From positions 2,396,065-2,460,064 of the forward strand of contig NZ_CP036266.1 in assembly GCF_007744075.1 (NCBI RefSeq): 64,000 nucleotides of DNA. Reading direction: 5' to 3'. Under the pieces are notes generated by a model. It was not told the origin of the DNA, did not search any database, and worked only from the letters and a program-made list of their open reading frames with translations. Shown here piece after piece: positions 43,582 through 53,566 of the stretch; the first letter of the stretch is position 1, and each line of letters begins with the position of its first letter. This DNA is from Gimesia chilikensis (GTDB lineage Bacteria; Planctomycetota; Planctomycetia; Planctomycetales; Planctomycetaceae). The translations under genes were made by a program, and so were the position numbers.

Positions 43582-44955
43582 ATGAAGCCGACCATGCACC
43601 TGTTGTTCCGAAGTCTTTGTGTCCTCCTCCTGTTTGCTCCCTGTTTCGTAGACCGTTCCAGTGCCGCAGGCGGAGCGTTTCCTGTCGAATCGAATCTCAA
43701 AGCGGGGGTTGCCAAGGTTGATATCACGCCCGCTGAAGTCAAAGATCTGGAGGTGGTGGGACATCGTCGCAAAGTCACCGGCGTCCGCGATCCTCTGCGG
43801 GCCGGGGTACTGATTCTGGATGACGGACAGACCAAAGTCGCCATCATCACGCTGGACCTCATCGGGGCCTATGAAGAGATCGTCAAACTCTCCCGGCAGG
43901 AGATCGAAAAAGCGACCGGCATCCCTGCAGCCAATATTATGGTGACCGCCTCTCACAATCACTCCGGCCCCGGCTTTAAAACCGAATCGGAGTGGGGCAA
44001 AACACTGATTAAAAAGCTCACCGCTGCCGCGAAGCAGGCGGCGGCTGACATGACCCCGGTGACCGTCGGATATGGAGTCGATGAAATCAGCTTTGGCATC
44101 AATCGCCGCAAGGTGATCAACGGCCGCGCTGTGGTACGCCTGAATGAAGACGGCCCCAATGATCCGCGGGTGAAGGTGCTCCGCTTTGATGATGGAAAAT
44201 CACTGACTCCCAAAGCCGTTCTGATGCACGCGGTCTGCCATCCCTGTTTCTTCACCTGGGGCGACAAAGGATCGATGCCGTACCCGACCGGCTTTCCTAA
44301 AATGAGCGCTGACTTTCCGGGAGAGGCCCAGACCTTCGTCGAAATGTGTTACGGCAATCAGACGAGTTCACTCTTCCTGCAGGGGTGTGCGGGCGACATT
44401 CGTCCCAATCTGCCCGGGTATCCGTATCGCTGTGCCGATGAAGCCGACATCCAGTGGGCCGGCCGGGACCTGGGAAGCGCCGTGGTCCGCACGCTGTCCC
44501 GCAGTATGATCCGGGAAGAACTGGTAAAGCGTCCCAAGTTTTACCAGATTCGCGTCGCCAACACGGTCGTTTCGCTGCCCGGTAAAGAGGGACGCATCGA
44601 CGCCGAACTGCAGGCCCTGAAAATCGGTCCCTACCTGCTGCTGACGATGCCCGGTGAACCGATGGTGGAATACGGGTTGAAACTGGAACGCGATATCGCC
44701 GATCGCGCGATTCCGATTATCGTCGGTTACGCCAACGGTTACATCGGTTACATCGCGACCGAAGACGCCTACCAGGTGGGCGGCTACGAACCCAATCGTT
44801 CCAGGCTGACCGCCGAAGCCGAAGCCATTATTCTTACCGAACTCAGCCTGCTGGCGGATCGGGTGATCGGCGATGTCTTCGAGTCGTTTTCCAAACATCC
44901 CAAGGATGTGCAGAAACGCGAAGCCTCCGAGAAAGCCCGGCTGAAACAGAAATAA
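43582..44955 (+). CDS. Neutral/alkaline ceramidase-like exported protein
   Basis: About 457 residues from ATG 43582 (a second ATG at 43594 is close; upstream starts are TTG). The signal peptide covers about residues 1-30, ending near SSAAGG. The N-terminal domain of neutral/alkaline non-lysosomal ceramidases is recognisable: LKAGVAKVDITPAEVKDLEV, then the zinc-type motif ASHNHSGPGF, and AVCHPCFFTWGD, FLQGCAGDIRPNLPGY, and the last part YANGYIGYIATEDAYQVGGY with conserved Tyr. Ceramidases cleave N-acyl sphingosine; many planctomycete members act on unknown amides. The usual C-terminal domain is absent or short. A strong terminator follows. Confidence 0.88.
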   Translation: MKPTMHLLFRSLCVLLLFAPCFVDRSSAAGGAFPVESNLKAGVAKVDITPAEVKDLEVVGHRRKVTGVRDPLRAGVLILDDGQTKVAIITLDLIGAYEEIVKLSRQEIEKATGIPAANIMVTASHNHSGPGFKTESEWGKTLIKKLTAAAKQAAADMTPVTVGYGVDEISFGINRRKVINGRAVVRLNEDGPNDPRVKVLRFDDGKSLTPKAVLMHAVCHPCFFTWGDKGSMPYPTGFPKMSADFPGEAQTFVEMCYGNQTSSLFLQGCAGDIRPNLPGYPYRCADEADIQWAGRDLGSAVVRTLSRSMIREELVKRPKFYQIRVANTVVSLPGKEGRIDAELQALKIGPYLLLTMPGEPMVEYGLKLERDIADRAIPIIVGYANGYIGYIATEDAYQVGGYEPNRSRLTAEAEAIILTELSLLADRVIGDVFESFSKHPKDVQKREASEKARLKQK

Positions 44956-45007
44956 ACGTCAACCGGCTGGTTGAGCATTGTCTCGACACATTAGCGAAAT
45001 CTTTCTG

Positions 45008-45045
45008 CGAGGGCAGGGCTGTCAGGCGCCTGCCCTCGTTTTATT
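45008..45045 (+). terminator. Intrinsic terminator of the ceramidase-like gene
   Basis: CGAGGGCAGG (45008-45017) and CCTGCCCTCG (45029-45038) form a perfect 10-bp stem with an 11-base loop, followed by TTTTATT. It also lies between convergent genes. Confidence 0.9.
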
Positions 45046-45079
45046 GATGAGCAGAAAGATTGTTCCCGCCTCCGGAAGC

Positions 45080-46015
45080 TCAGTCTTCCAGTTTGAGAAA
45101 AGCGACGGCATTGTTGTTGTTCATGGGGATGATCAACTGCTTCTGTCTGGAATCGTAGCCCATCGAGGCGGCACTCGGAATGCCCGAAGCGATGACCTGG
45201 GCCGGTTTACCGGGGCTGATTTTTGAGACGCTGCCGAAACGGACACTGCTGACGTACTTGGTTCCGTCGGGCAGGATCACCAGGCCATCGTTGCCCCCTT
45301 CCGCGGCGTGCTCGGTGCGGAGCAGTTTGCCGTTATCCGGATTAAAAGTCATGACGTCATTGTTGCCTACATTGACCACGACCACATTTCCATCCGGATC
45401 GATGGCGACGCCGTTCGGAATCTTGAGCGGATCACCGTCTACGAAGATCGAAACGTCACCGTCTGCGGTGATTTTATAGACGCGGTTTTCCGGCTTCGAA
45501 TTGGAAACAAAGATCGTCCCTGCTTTATTAACGGCAATGCCGTTCAGGAATGTGGAACCTTCCACAGGAAAGGCTTTCCCTGGTTTGCCGGTCGCGAGAT
45601 CGAACGTGCGGACCACATCGATATCCGCGGTATACAGGGTTCCGTTGTGAATCGCACTTCCCAGTGGATGATTGAGCGTCAGGCCGTTGCGCGTTGCCCC
45701 AATCCATTTCGTGGTATGCACGGACCCGTCCGGATTCAACAGTGAAACATAACCATCATTTTTCGCCTGGTCCTGGGAAACCCCGGCATTCAACACGACG
45801 ATCAGATTGCGGGTCGGGTCGTAGACGCAGCTCTCCGCAAAACGAAAACTGCCATACACCTTGACGTTGCTGGAGAGGGGAACGAACTCTCCGGCCTCAT
45901 TGACGGCTCCCAGTGGTTTTCCTGCCTCAAACAATTTTCCGGCAGGTTTCTGAGCGTAGGCTATGTTGCTCAGCATTAACGTCGCCCCGAGGGTCAGAAT
46001 TAAGAACGCTTTCAT
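45080..46015 (-). CDS. Exported NHL/SMP-30-like beta-propeller protein
   Basis: 311 residues. The signal peptide MKAFLILTLGATLMLSNIAY ends near AYAQ. The rest is a six-bladed propeller with NHL/SMP-30 character: 'NHPLGSAIHNGTLYTADIDV', FLNGIAVNKAGTIFVSNSKP, 'IPNGVAIDPDGNVVVVNVGN' and 'DGLVILPDGTKYVSSVRFG'. Proteins of this fold bind metal at the centre and act as lactonases or as binding modules. No partner is evident; it is convergent with the ceramidase-like gene and ends 40 bases after its terminator. Confidence 0.88.
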   Translation of the reverse strand: MKAFLILTLGATLMLSNIAYAQKPAGKLFEAGKPLGAVNEAGEFVPLSSNVKVYGSFRFAESCVYDPTRNLIVVLNAGVSQDQAKNDGYVSLLNPDGSVHTTKWIGATRNGLTLNHPLGSAIHNGTLYTADIDVVRTFDLATGKPGKAFPVEGSTFLNGIAVNKAGTIFVSNSKPENRVYKITADGDVSIFVDGDPLKIPNGVAIDPDGNVVVVNVGNNDVMTFNPDNGKLLRTEHAAEGGNDGLVILPDGTKYVSSVRFGSVSKISPGKPAQVIASGIPSAASMGYDSRQKQLIIPMNNNNAVAFLKLED

Positions 46016-46161
46016 CTAAAGACTCTCCTGTTGTAAATGGGTAGTGGATCAGCTGAATTCGATAGATCAACAAGGTACCCGAATTCCCCTGTACAGGAAA
46101 GCGATCGCCGGTTTCCGGCTCTGTGGTTCAAAGCGCGCGAAATCGTCACAACCGACCAAAC

Positions 46162-48708
46162 CTACTCTTCAGCTGAGGTGGTATCCTTGGTTTCGCTGGT
46201 CTCCGCCTCAGGCGTTTTGCGGACCAGTTCAGCCAGCCACAGGTCGCTGGCCCCATAACCACCGGGGCGGCCGGCAACAAACAGAAAGCTTCTGCCATCC
46301 CGTAATAACCGGGGACGTCCCGAGGGATTAGGATCGTTTTTAAAAGCGAGAACCGGCTCTGACCAGGCCGAATTCCAGTCGGGACGAGTTGAGTAGTGCA
46401 GCTTACCCAAGGCTTCATCCGGATCCGTTTCCAGAGCCTCTTTCTGATGAAAGAGATAAAACCGGCCATCATCGCTCAGGGAACCAACATTACCAATCCT
46501 TTGGTCAACGGGCAGTGTTTCCTCTGATCGTTCCCCAAAGAGGCTGTCTAAGGCGTCACGCCGCCAGATCATCAGGCTGCTTTCCCGACCAGGGAATTGA
46601 TTCTCTGCAGTTACTATGCGGGGACGGAATGCGGTCAAACCGTCAGGGGTGAGCCGGTAATCGCGTCTGTGGCCGACGGCGATGGGGTCAGGGATCGCTT
46701 CCTGCCAGGGATCATTCAAACTCTTGCGTGTCGTAAGAAAATATTGTGAATTTTTGTGTTTGAATGAAAGACTCAGTCCGTCTGCTGAAATCTGAGGTAA
46801 TGTGTTATACCCCTCAAGATTGGCTTCGGGGGGGAGAATTTCAGGATTAGACCAGGGAGCATCGAGTGAGGTGCGTGTCGCGATCCATAAATGACTGGGA
46901 CTTTTCTGGTTTGATTTATCACGGCAGGTAGTAAATACGAGGGTGAGGCCATCGGCCGTGATGTCTCCACCGAACTCAAATTCATTCGAGTTAATCAGGG
47001 GGCCCAGATTTTTGGTCACCTGCCATTCCCATTCTCCCGAGGCCAGCAGGTCAGCCAGTGATGTCTGCGGAGTGACTGGTTGATCTGGAATTTGTTCCTT
47101 TTCAGCTGGCGCTGTGACGAGAGCAGGAACGGGTTCAGTGACCTCAAATGAATTTTCGCCGGCAGGCAGGGCGCCGATCTGATCAGACTCGCGTGGCCAG
47201 AGGAAGGCTGTGATGCCCACCAGCACAATCGCACACGCCGCTGCCAGCAGATAACGTTTCTGAGCAGAACTGGTGGAGTTGGCATATTGAATCGTCCCCG
47301 GATCACTGATGGTCGGTCCGGGATCAGACGGGGTATCAATCGTCTGTCGGGAAGGTTGAGGCACTTCTTTAACCGGCGGCGGAATGTGACAGTCTTCCAG
47401 GGCGACAATCAGCTCCCGGGCAGTCTGATAGCGGTCTTCTGGTTTCTTGGCGACCATTTTTTCAAAGACGGCTGCGACGGAATCGGGGACATCCGGGCGT
47501 TGTTTCTGTAACGGGGGAATGTCGCCCTCCCGGTGTTGGACGAAGACTTTGAAGATCGTGTTTCCGGTGTAGGGGGCTTCACCGGTCAGCAGGAAATAGA
47601 GCGTGCAGCCCAGACTGTAGATGTCGGATCGGAAGTCAACCAGATGCGCATCCAGCGACTGCTCGGGAGCCATGAACGACGCCGTCCCCAGAATCGCCCC
47701 GGCTGCCGTCAGTTCTGACTGACTGACGAACGGGCGGCCACTCTCATCATCGGTGGTTTCGGAGCCGGCAGGCGAATGTCGCAGTGAGTCGTCAATGTGT
47801 GCCAGTCCCAGGTCGAGAATTTTGACTGTTCCCTGATCATCCAGCAGCAGGTTGCCAGGTTTGATGTCCCGATGTACGATGCCACGTTCGTGCGCGTGTT
47901 GCAGTCCGATCGCGGTCTGGCGAATACAATCGACGGCCTGGTTCAGGGAAAGCGGACCGGAAGTACGCACGATCCGGCTGAGGTTGTCGCCACGCACATA
48001 CTCCATCACCAGAAAATGGACCCCCCGGGCCTCGTCGGCATCATAGGCCCGGACGATATTTGGATGTTCGAGCGTTGCAGCAACACGGACTTCCCGTTTG
48101 AAACGTCGCACCTGATCTTCCGAAGCCAGCATCTGCTGTGACATCATCTTCAGAGCTACAATCCGGTGCATCGTGCGGTGCAGGGCTTTGAAGACCATGC
48201 CCATCCCGCCGACGTCGATCAGATCGAGGATCAGGTATTTGTCGATTAACAGCTCAGGCTCACCTTTAAGCAGGGCGGACGCCTGGTACGAGGTCAGCTT
48301 ACCGTTGGTGACGAGTTGCGAAGCCAGCTGCCGTGCATCGGGGGGAGTCGTTCCAGTCGAAACCGAATCGCTGACCGACGCGAATTCGTCCGGCGAGAGT
48401 ACGCCAACTGCGGACAGCTTCGAAAGAAAGTCATCGCAGTCGATATCTTCCTCTAGTTCGTCTGTTTCTTGAGTCGCAGCCGGTTCCGCTTCCTCATCCA
48501 GGTGAGGAATATCAGCCACGACCTCATCCAGCTTCTGTTCCAGCAAATCAACAGAGGGATCGGCGTGATTCAACAGCGACCTGACTTCGGTGAGCAGTGC
48601 TTCATCAGAACCACATTTCTGAACCAGCCAGGCGCCTCGTTGTTCCTCGTCCACTTCCAAAGCCGCCAGGAACGTCTGCTGGACTTTCTCCGCGTGTGAA
48701 TTACTCAT
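46162..48708 (-). CDS. Membrane Ser/Thr protein kinase (PknB-like) with a C-terminal sensor propeller
   Basis: About 848 residues from ATG 48708, which overlaps the sigma-factor stop by eight bases (start chosen for this coupling). A helical N-terminal region (about 1-150, acidic) precedes a complete kinase domain (about 158-440): glycine loop DVGGMGMVFKA, Lys187 in VALKMM, catalytic Asp281 in HRDIKPGN, Asp299 in DLGLA, and MAPEQ. A membrane helix lies at about 486-505. The C-terminal 340 residues have WD40/PD40-like repeats, such as TLVFTTCRDK and LPQISADGLSLSFKHKNSQY. It probably phosphorylates regulatory partners, perhaps the co-encoded ECF sigma factor. Both genes share one transcript. 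Confidence 0.92.
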   Translation of the reverse strand: MSNSHAEKVQQTFLAALEVDEEQRGAWLVQKCGSDEALLTEVRSLLNHADPSVDLLEQKLDEVVADIPHLDEEAEPAATQETDELEEDIDCDDFLSKLSAVGVLSPDEFASVSDSVSTGTTPPDARQLASQLVTNGKLTSYQASALLKGEPELLIDKYLILDLIDVGGMGMVFKALHRTMHRIVALKMMSQQMLASEDQVRRFKREVRVAATLEHPNIVRAYDADEARGVHFLVMEYVRGDNLSRIVRTSGPLSLNQAVDCIRQTAIGLQHAHERGIVHRDIKPGNLLLDDQGTVKILDLGLAHIDDSLRHSPAGSETTDDESGRPFVSQSELTAAGAILGTASFMAPEQSLDAHLVDFRSDIYSLGCTLYFLLTGEAPYTGNTIFKVFVQHREGDIPPLQKQRPDVPDSVAAVFEKMVAKKPEDRYQTARELIVALEDCHIPPPVKEVPQPSRQTIDTPSDPGPTISDPGTIQYANSTSSAQKRYLLAAACAIVLVGITAFLWPRESDQIGALPAGENSFEVTEPVPALVTAPAEKEQIPDQPVTPQTSLADLLASGEWEWQVTKNLGPLINSNEFEFGGDITADGLTLVFTTCRDKSNQKSPSHLWIATRTSLDAPWSNPEILPPEANLEGYNTLPQISADGLSLSFKHKNSQYFLTTRKSLNDPWQEAIPDPIAVGHRRDYRLTPDGLTAFRPRIVTAENQFPGRESSLMIWRRDALDSLFGERSEETLPVDQRIGNVGSLSDDGRFYLFHQKEALETDPDEALGKLHYSTRPDWNSAWSEPVLAFKNDPNPSGRPRLLRDGRSFLFVAGRPGGYGASDLWLAELVRKTPEAETSETKDTTSAEE

Positions 48709-49249
48709 CTGCAGAATCACTTTCTGTGCCGGGACCGAGCTCGCGATACAACCAGGCTTTCGCATACTTCCAGTCGTTGTTGACTGTCCGCAATGAGACA
48801 TCCAGCTGTTCGGCGATCTCCTCGCCCGTCAAACCACCAAAAAATTTCAGTTCCACAATCCTGGCTGCCCGGGGTAACTCGCTGGCGAGCGTCTCCAGGG
48901 CGTCATTCAATTCCAGGATGTCTAACTGATTGGCGTCATCGGCGACAGAAATGTGCAACGGAATTCCTCGACCGTCATTTCCTCCCCGTTTGAGTCGTTT
49001 TCGCTGCCGGGCGTAATCGACGAGCAGGCGACGAATAATGGTCGCGCCGGCGGCCAGCATCAGGGATCGATCTGCGGGATCCAGATTCTGCTGTTCCTGC
49101 AGTTTAAGGTACGCGTCGTTGACGAGCAGCGTGGGTTGCAGGGAATGTCCTGCACTTTCGCGACTTAAAGCCCGTTCAGCCAGACCATGTAGCTGGTCGT
49201 AAATCGATTGATCCCAGCTATTTGTGGTTCCGTCTGGCGGTACGGTCAT
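48701..49249 (-). CDS. ECF sigma factor (planctomycete kinase-linked type)
   Basis: 182 residues from ATG 49249, typical length; an earlier in-frame start at 49354 adds 35 unconserved residues. Region 2 has LHGLAERALSRE and the motif PTLLVNDAYLKLQEQQNLDP; region 4 has LASELPRAARIVELKFFGGL and TGEEIAEQLDVSLRTVNNDW, the helix-turn-helix for the -35 element. This matches the planctomycete ECF group linked to PknB-like kinases, where no anti-sigma gene is nearby. The stop overlaps the kinase gene by eight bases. Activity is probably set by the kinase rather than an anti-sigma factor. Confidence 0.93.
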   Translation of the reverse strand: MTVPPDGTTNSWDQSIYDQLHGLAERALSRESAGHSLQPTLLVNDAYLKLQEQQNLDPADRSLMLAAGATIIRRLLVDYARQRKRLKRGGNDGRGIPLHISVADDANQLDILELNDALETLASELPRAARIVELKFFGGLTGEEIAEQLDVSLRTVNNDWKYAKAWLYRELGPGTESDSADE

Positions 49250-49518
49250 CGGTGTGGCCTGCTGCTCTCGAATGAATCGGATGGGGAGAATTCTGTTCCT
49301 CGATAACAGAAATTCACTATCTGATTGATGAGACCCATTATAAGGGGGCTTCAAGCGGACGCAATGCCCCGGATTTCGTTTCTACCAGCGGCGGAACGAG
49401 AAAAAAATCCGATTTCGAAAAAGGTTTTTATTCGGATTGCACACATTTCCGCAGTCTGTCGCCAAGCTTATCACGAGGGGAACACAACCAGTCACAGACA
49501 CCTTCAGGGGAAATCAAC

Positions 49519-50049
49519 ATGGCGATTTACGATTCCACAGACCACAAACTGGGCGATTACCTGCTGGGAAGAGCAACCGGATACTACGACAACACCTACA
49601 GTTCGCTGGGGGCAGAACATTACCGCCATGAACAGAAGCAGCGAGACGAGGCTCTGAGCATGACCTATCGGCCCTCACGGAGTGGGCCAGGCATTTTTGA
49701 TGACGCTTTCGCCGAAGCAGGCGACTTCGGTTCCGAATGGGCCGAGACCATCATCGAGTATATAAGCGGCGCTTTCACCTGGGTTCCTGCCTGGACGGGA
49801 ACGGTTCTCAAGCTGATCTGCGTCTTCCTGTTCCTGGTGGCAGGTGTGCAATACGAATTCACGGGCTGGGGACTGTTACTGGTCGCCGGTAGCGGATGGT
49901 TCGCACCGCGGATTACGGCAGGTCTGCTTAAAATGACCCTGAGTCTGAGTCTGTCGCTGGTTTATCTGGCTTTCATTCTGCTGGTCGCAGCACTGGTGCT
50001 CGGACTGACAGGCGGAGCCTTCTATCTGCTGGGCGTACTATTTGCGTAA
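49519..50049 (+). CDS. Membrane protein of unknown function, divergent from the sigma factor
   Basis: 176 residues with AGGGGAAA before the ATG. The first 90 residues are polar and Tyr/Asp/Arg-rich (for example ATGYYDNTYSSLGAEHYRHE); the second half has three membrane helices (about 95-112, 115-130 and 138-170). I do not recognise the family. The stop overlaps the broad upstream region of the next gene, so both are likely co-transcribed. It lies 269 bases from the divergent ECF sigma factor, which makes it a possible target. Confidence 0.8.
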   Translation: MAIYDSTDHKLGDYLLGRATGYYDNTYSSLGAEHYRHEQKQRDEALSMTYRPSRSGPGIFDDAFAEAGDFGSEWAETIIEYISGAFTWVPAWTGTVLKLICVFLFLVAGVQYEFTGWGLLLVAGSGWFAPRITAGLLKMTLSLSLSLVYLAFILLVAALVLGLTGGAFYLLGVLFA

Positions 50050-50119
50050 CAATTTTACGGGAAGACACCACTTTGAATCACAGCGGTACTTCCCCCTCAA
50101 CGGAGAAAGCAGACTTCCA

Positions 50120-53100
50120 ATGACCACTCTTCTTCAAAAACAACGCAGGGTACAACGTATGGCCAAAATCGAACAAAACAAGTCTGACACACATACCCTG
50201 GTTAGTGGAACCGAGAATACAACCACGGAGCAGAGAGGCTACTGGAGTTCGACAAAAGCGTCTCTTTTGAGTCGGTGGACCCGATTTCGAATTCAGCGAT
50301 TTGCTTTGCCCGCAACGTGGGCTGCATTGGGAGCACATGTTTATCAGAACGGAACGCTGCGTAATCTCTATCGGGATCAGTTTGCACAGCTGGATGGAAT
50401 GCATTCTCAGCAGGAAGTCTTGAATTTGAGTTTTAAGGCTGCTGACGGACAGGCTTCGCTGCTGGAAAAAGTCCGTTTGGCAGTCACATCACTTCCGCAA
50501 CGGATCCGCATCAAACTGCTGCAGCGTAAAATCTCGCGTGCATTCAGTCAGCTGGGACGTCTGGCTTATTTCGAGCACCGTAAAACAGCCGGTCCGAAAG
50601 AACTCATCCTGCCGATCGTGCAGCTGCGAAAACGCTTGAAGCTGATCGAACAGGAGATCGAATCTAAGTCTCAGCTTCGCGCCGGGAAGTGGCTGACTCC
50701 GCAGCGAGTTCTCATGTCAGCGATTGTATTGCTGCTCTTGTGTGGCGCGGGGATGCTGATGATTCCGGATTCCACACCGGGAGGTGGTGGCGGGATAGTC
50801 GTCGTCCTGCCCGGCGGTGAACCGGCGCCGGTGCCGCTACCTGAGGAAGAAATTACGGAGGAAGAGCAGAATCAATTTGCATTCAACCGCATCGGTAAGG
50901 GCATGCAGCAGGATCTGCAGCAACTTCAGGCAAATGCCCCCGCAGGAAAAATGAATCAGACGAAACTGCAGGTCCTGCGCAGACAATTCTGGCAGGGATT
51001 TCCACAGACTCAGGAGAATGAAAGCCTGAAGCAGCAATATGCAGAAGCTTTGCTGCAAAAAGATCTTCAATTGATCTATGGAGGAATTACAACCGGTTCT
51101 ACAGGGTTTTTGTCCCAGGTCTATCGAGTTTCTCTGGATGGGGGAGTGGCTCCCATTGCCAGACCCCTGTTTGATCGCTGGATGAAAGAAATTCGAAAGC
51201 AGCTGGGTATCCGTGAAGTGGGAAAACTCCAGCAGCTGGAAAATCTGAAAGTCTTTAATCGTACCAGACTGGCGGAAGCGATTCGCGCAACTGCGCCTCT
51301 GGCAGAACAATATGTACTGCTGCGAGACTGGAGTGAATACCATTCAGCCGGTCATCAGCAGGATTTCTATCGCAGCCCGCAAGCCTACCTGGCTTTTCTG
51401 TACCAGACCGATGATGAAATTCGCAGTCAGCAACAGGCGATTCTCTGGTACAGGCAACTGACCAGGGTGGTGGGCGAAGATGAACTGCTGGCGATTGCAG
51501 ACAAACAGCGCTTGCAGTCTAAGATGGATACCGGACAGATCATCGGCAGCAAGATGAAACCGATGTACGATCTGTTTGAGAGACTGGCAGAAGCCAGTGA
51601 GGGAGGATTTATTCTCAACGAGTTTCGTATGCTGTCACGCTCGGATGACAGGTGGGCGGAAGCCTTTGATGAATACCAGGCAATGCTGGCGTTGCTCGAC
51701 GCGCGGAAAGTGCTGGCTGCGGCTGCAAAATCGCGTCAGATTCCCGGTGCGAGTCTGGCGGATTTCCTGATTGAGCTGCAACAGGAAAGCGATCGCACCT
51801 GTTTTTTGACTCTGGCAGCCCGTCAAAATGGAGTTCAGTGGAAAGCAGCGGGTAAACAGTATACAGCGTTGTGTGAAATCTATGGTGAGCAGGCTGTCCA
51901 TCGTGCCGCGCATCAGGTGCGGACAGCAAAACGGTGGCCGTGTAAAGCGGATCCACGGGGCAACGTCTTTATCGAAGTCCCTCCCACATTGAGCGACGCA
52001 AAGCGTTTTCAAAAGATCGGTTTCGTCACTCGAAATGAAGCACTTTTCGAATTGCTGGTTCGGGAACCACGCAAGCCGAAACCTGAGAAAGTCAGCCCGC
52101 GCAAGGTTGTCGCAACATTTTCCAGCGCAAACCAGATTTCAACGAGTCAGATTCCTGCTGAATATTCTGATGGACGTCTCTCTGTCGCTTCAGGACGTCT
52201 GGCTGTGAGCGTGAATGGGGAACGATCGGCGAATATTCTGGGGGGCCTGTTTGGACCCGCGCCGACACAGAGTTATATTTTGCTCTATGAGCCGACCGAC
52301 ACAGACAAACCATTGAAAATTCAGGGAGGTGAAGGAGCGTATGGGTATGCGTTGGACCTGTCAGACCGGTATATCGCTGTGGGAAATCGAACAGCCTGGC
52401 TCAGTAATCCACGCACAGGGAAAGGCCCGAGATTGAACGCGGGGGAGGCGTATCTCTACGATCGTCAGAGCGGCAAACTGATTACCAATGTGCGTCCACC
52501 ACGCGACAGTCCGATGCGGGGACTTCAGTTTGGAACCGCAGTTGCCCTGGCGGGAGAATTCCTGGCGGTCGGAGCCACTGGACGCAGGGGACACTCTGAA
52601 GATGAAGGGGAGGTCGATATCTTCGATATTGCAACCGGGAAGTTTGTGTATCGGATTATGCTTTCGAGCCAGGACCGTGATCACGGAAGATTGGGGGCCA
52701 ACATCGCTTCCGATGGAAAAAATCTGATCGTCACAGCACCGGGAAATGACAAGGAGAGCCGGAAGAACCCCGGCGTCTTTGTCCATCATGCAGGTACGGG
52801 GAGATTGCTTTCCCGCCTGGAACGACCTGCAGGCGATAGCCGACCTTACGATTTTGGGATCTCGGTCGCCATTTCCGGCAGCCAGGCGATCGTTGGTTAT
52901 CCTTCCCACCGCGATGGTGGTGCTGTGCTGGTCTACGAGGCGGAGTCCGGGAAACTGCTTTCGATCTTAAAGGTACCTGGTTCCGATGTGAACGATGACG
53001 AATGGGGGGCAGGGAAGCTGGTGAGTCTCATTACGGATAAAACAGGGCGGACATTCTCTCTGGGCAGGTCCGTGGCGATGTCAGATCATCTGATTGCTGC

Positions 53101-53308
53101 AGCTTCCTATCGAGGCGTCCATCTGTTTGATGCGAGCTCATCGAAGTATCTGTACTCGCTACTCCTCAATGAAGAACTGAAAGCGTCTGCGGAACGTCGC
53201 GAAATTCATCGCATCGGATTTGACGGCACGACCCTGGTGGTTTCGACTCACAATGGCTCCCAACAAAACTGGACGCATCATCGCATCGACCTGAGTCAGT
53301 TCAATTGA
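50120..53308 (+). CDS. Large single-pass membrane protein with C-terminal beta-propeller
   Basis: About 1062 residues from ATG 50120; the 50042 start is TTG and 50159 is another ATG. The cytosolic N-terminal part (about 1-195) is basic with helices. One membrane helix (about 197-215, RVLMSAIVLLLLCGAGMLMI) is followed by a Gly/Pro-acidic hinge, then helical domains (about 250-660). The last 380 residues have beta-propeller repeats with FG-GAP-like phrasing: 'YGYALDLSDRYIAVGNRTAW', 'FGTAVALAGEFLAVGATGRR', 'DYGIS/VAISGSQAIVGYPSH'-type. No enzyme motif is visible. With the previous gene it forms a pair divergent from the sigma/kinase genes; a role as envelope stress or scaffold protein is guesswork. 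Confidence 0.83.
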   Translation: MTTLLQKQRRVQRMAKIEQNKSDTHTLVSGTENTTTEQRGYWSSTKASLLSRWTRFRIQRFALPATWAALGAHVYQNGTLRNLYRDQFAQLDGMHSQQEVLNLSFKAADGQASLLEKVRLAVTSLPQRIRIKLLQRKISRAFSQLGRLAYFEHRKTAGPKELILPIVQLRKRLKLIEQEIESKSQLRAGKWLTPQRVLMSAIVLLLLCGAGMLMIPDSTPGGGGGIVVVLPGGEPAPVPLPEEEITEEEQNQFAFNRIGKGMQQDLQQLQANAPAGKMNQTKLQVLRRQFWQGFPQTQENESLKQQYAEALLQKDLQLIYGGITTGSTGFLSQVYRVSLDGGVAPIARPLFDRWMKEIRKQLGIREVGKLQQLENLKVFNRTRLAEAIRATAPLAEQYVLLRDWSEYHSAGHQQDFYRSPQAYLAFLYQTDDEIRSQQQAILWYRQLTRVVGEDELLAIADKQRLQSKMDTGQIIGSKMKPMYDLFERLAEASEGGFILNEFRMLSRSDDRWAEAFDEYQAMLALLDARKVLAAAAKSRQIPGASLADFLIELQQESDRTCFLTLAARQNGVQWKAAGKQYTALCEIYGEQAVHRAAHQVRTAKRWPCKADPRGNVFIEVPPTLSDAKRFQKIGFVTRNEALFELLVREPRKPKPEKVSPRKVVATFSSANQISTSQIPAEYSDGRLSVASGRLAVSVNGERSANILGGLFGPAPTQSYILLYEPTDTDKPLKIQGGEGAYGYALDLSDRYIAVGNRTAWLSNPRTGKGPRLNAGEAYLYDRQSGKLITNVRPPRDSPMRGLQFGTAVALAGEFLAVGATGRRGHSEDEGEVDIFDIATGKFVYRIMLSSQDRDHGRLGANIASDGKNLIVTAPGNDKESRKNPGVFVHHAGTGRLLSRLERPAGDSRPYDFGISVAISGSQAIVGYPSHRDGGAVLVYEAESGKLLSILKVPGSDVNDDEWGAGKLVSLITDKTGRTFSLGRSVAMSDHLIAAASYRGVHLFDASSSKYLYSLLLNEELKASAERREIHRIGFDGTTLVVSTHNGSQQNWTHHRIDLSQFN

Positions 53309-53566
53309 GAGTGGTGGGCTCAATCAATTCTGTTCCAGGATACATGGATTCTCCGGGAAAATTGCCTGATTCGAGTCAGGTTCCAGGCATCAGGGCTCAA
53401 CGGCTGTCAGGGGTGGACAGAGCCTCAGCGGCCTGATAAAAATAAAGCTTTAAGACTGCATGCGAAACAATGATCTTCACTGATCTTTCTATTGAATGAC
53501 ATTGTTGCAGCAGGCTCATTCCTGAGATGAAATCCCACCCGTTTATTGCAATCCGGACCTGAATTG
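53309..53566. other. Short intergenic gap
   Basis: About 258 bases with no gene and no clear terminator or promoter that I can support. Confidence 0.4.
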
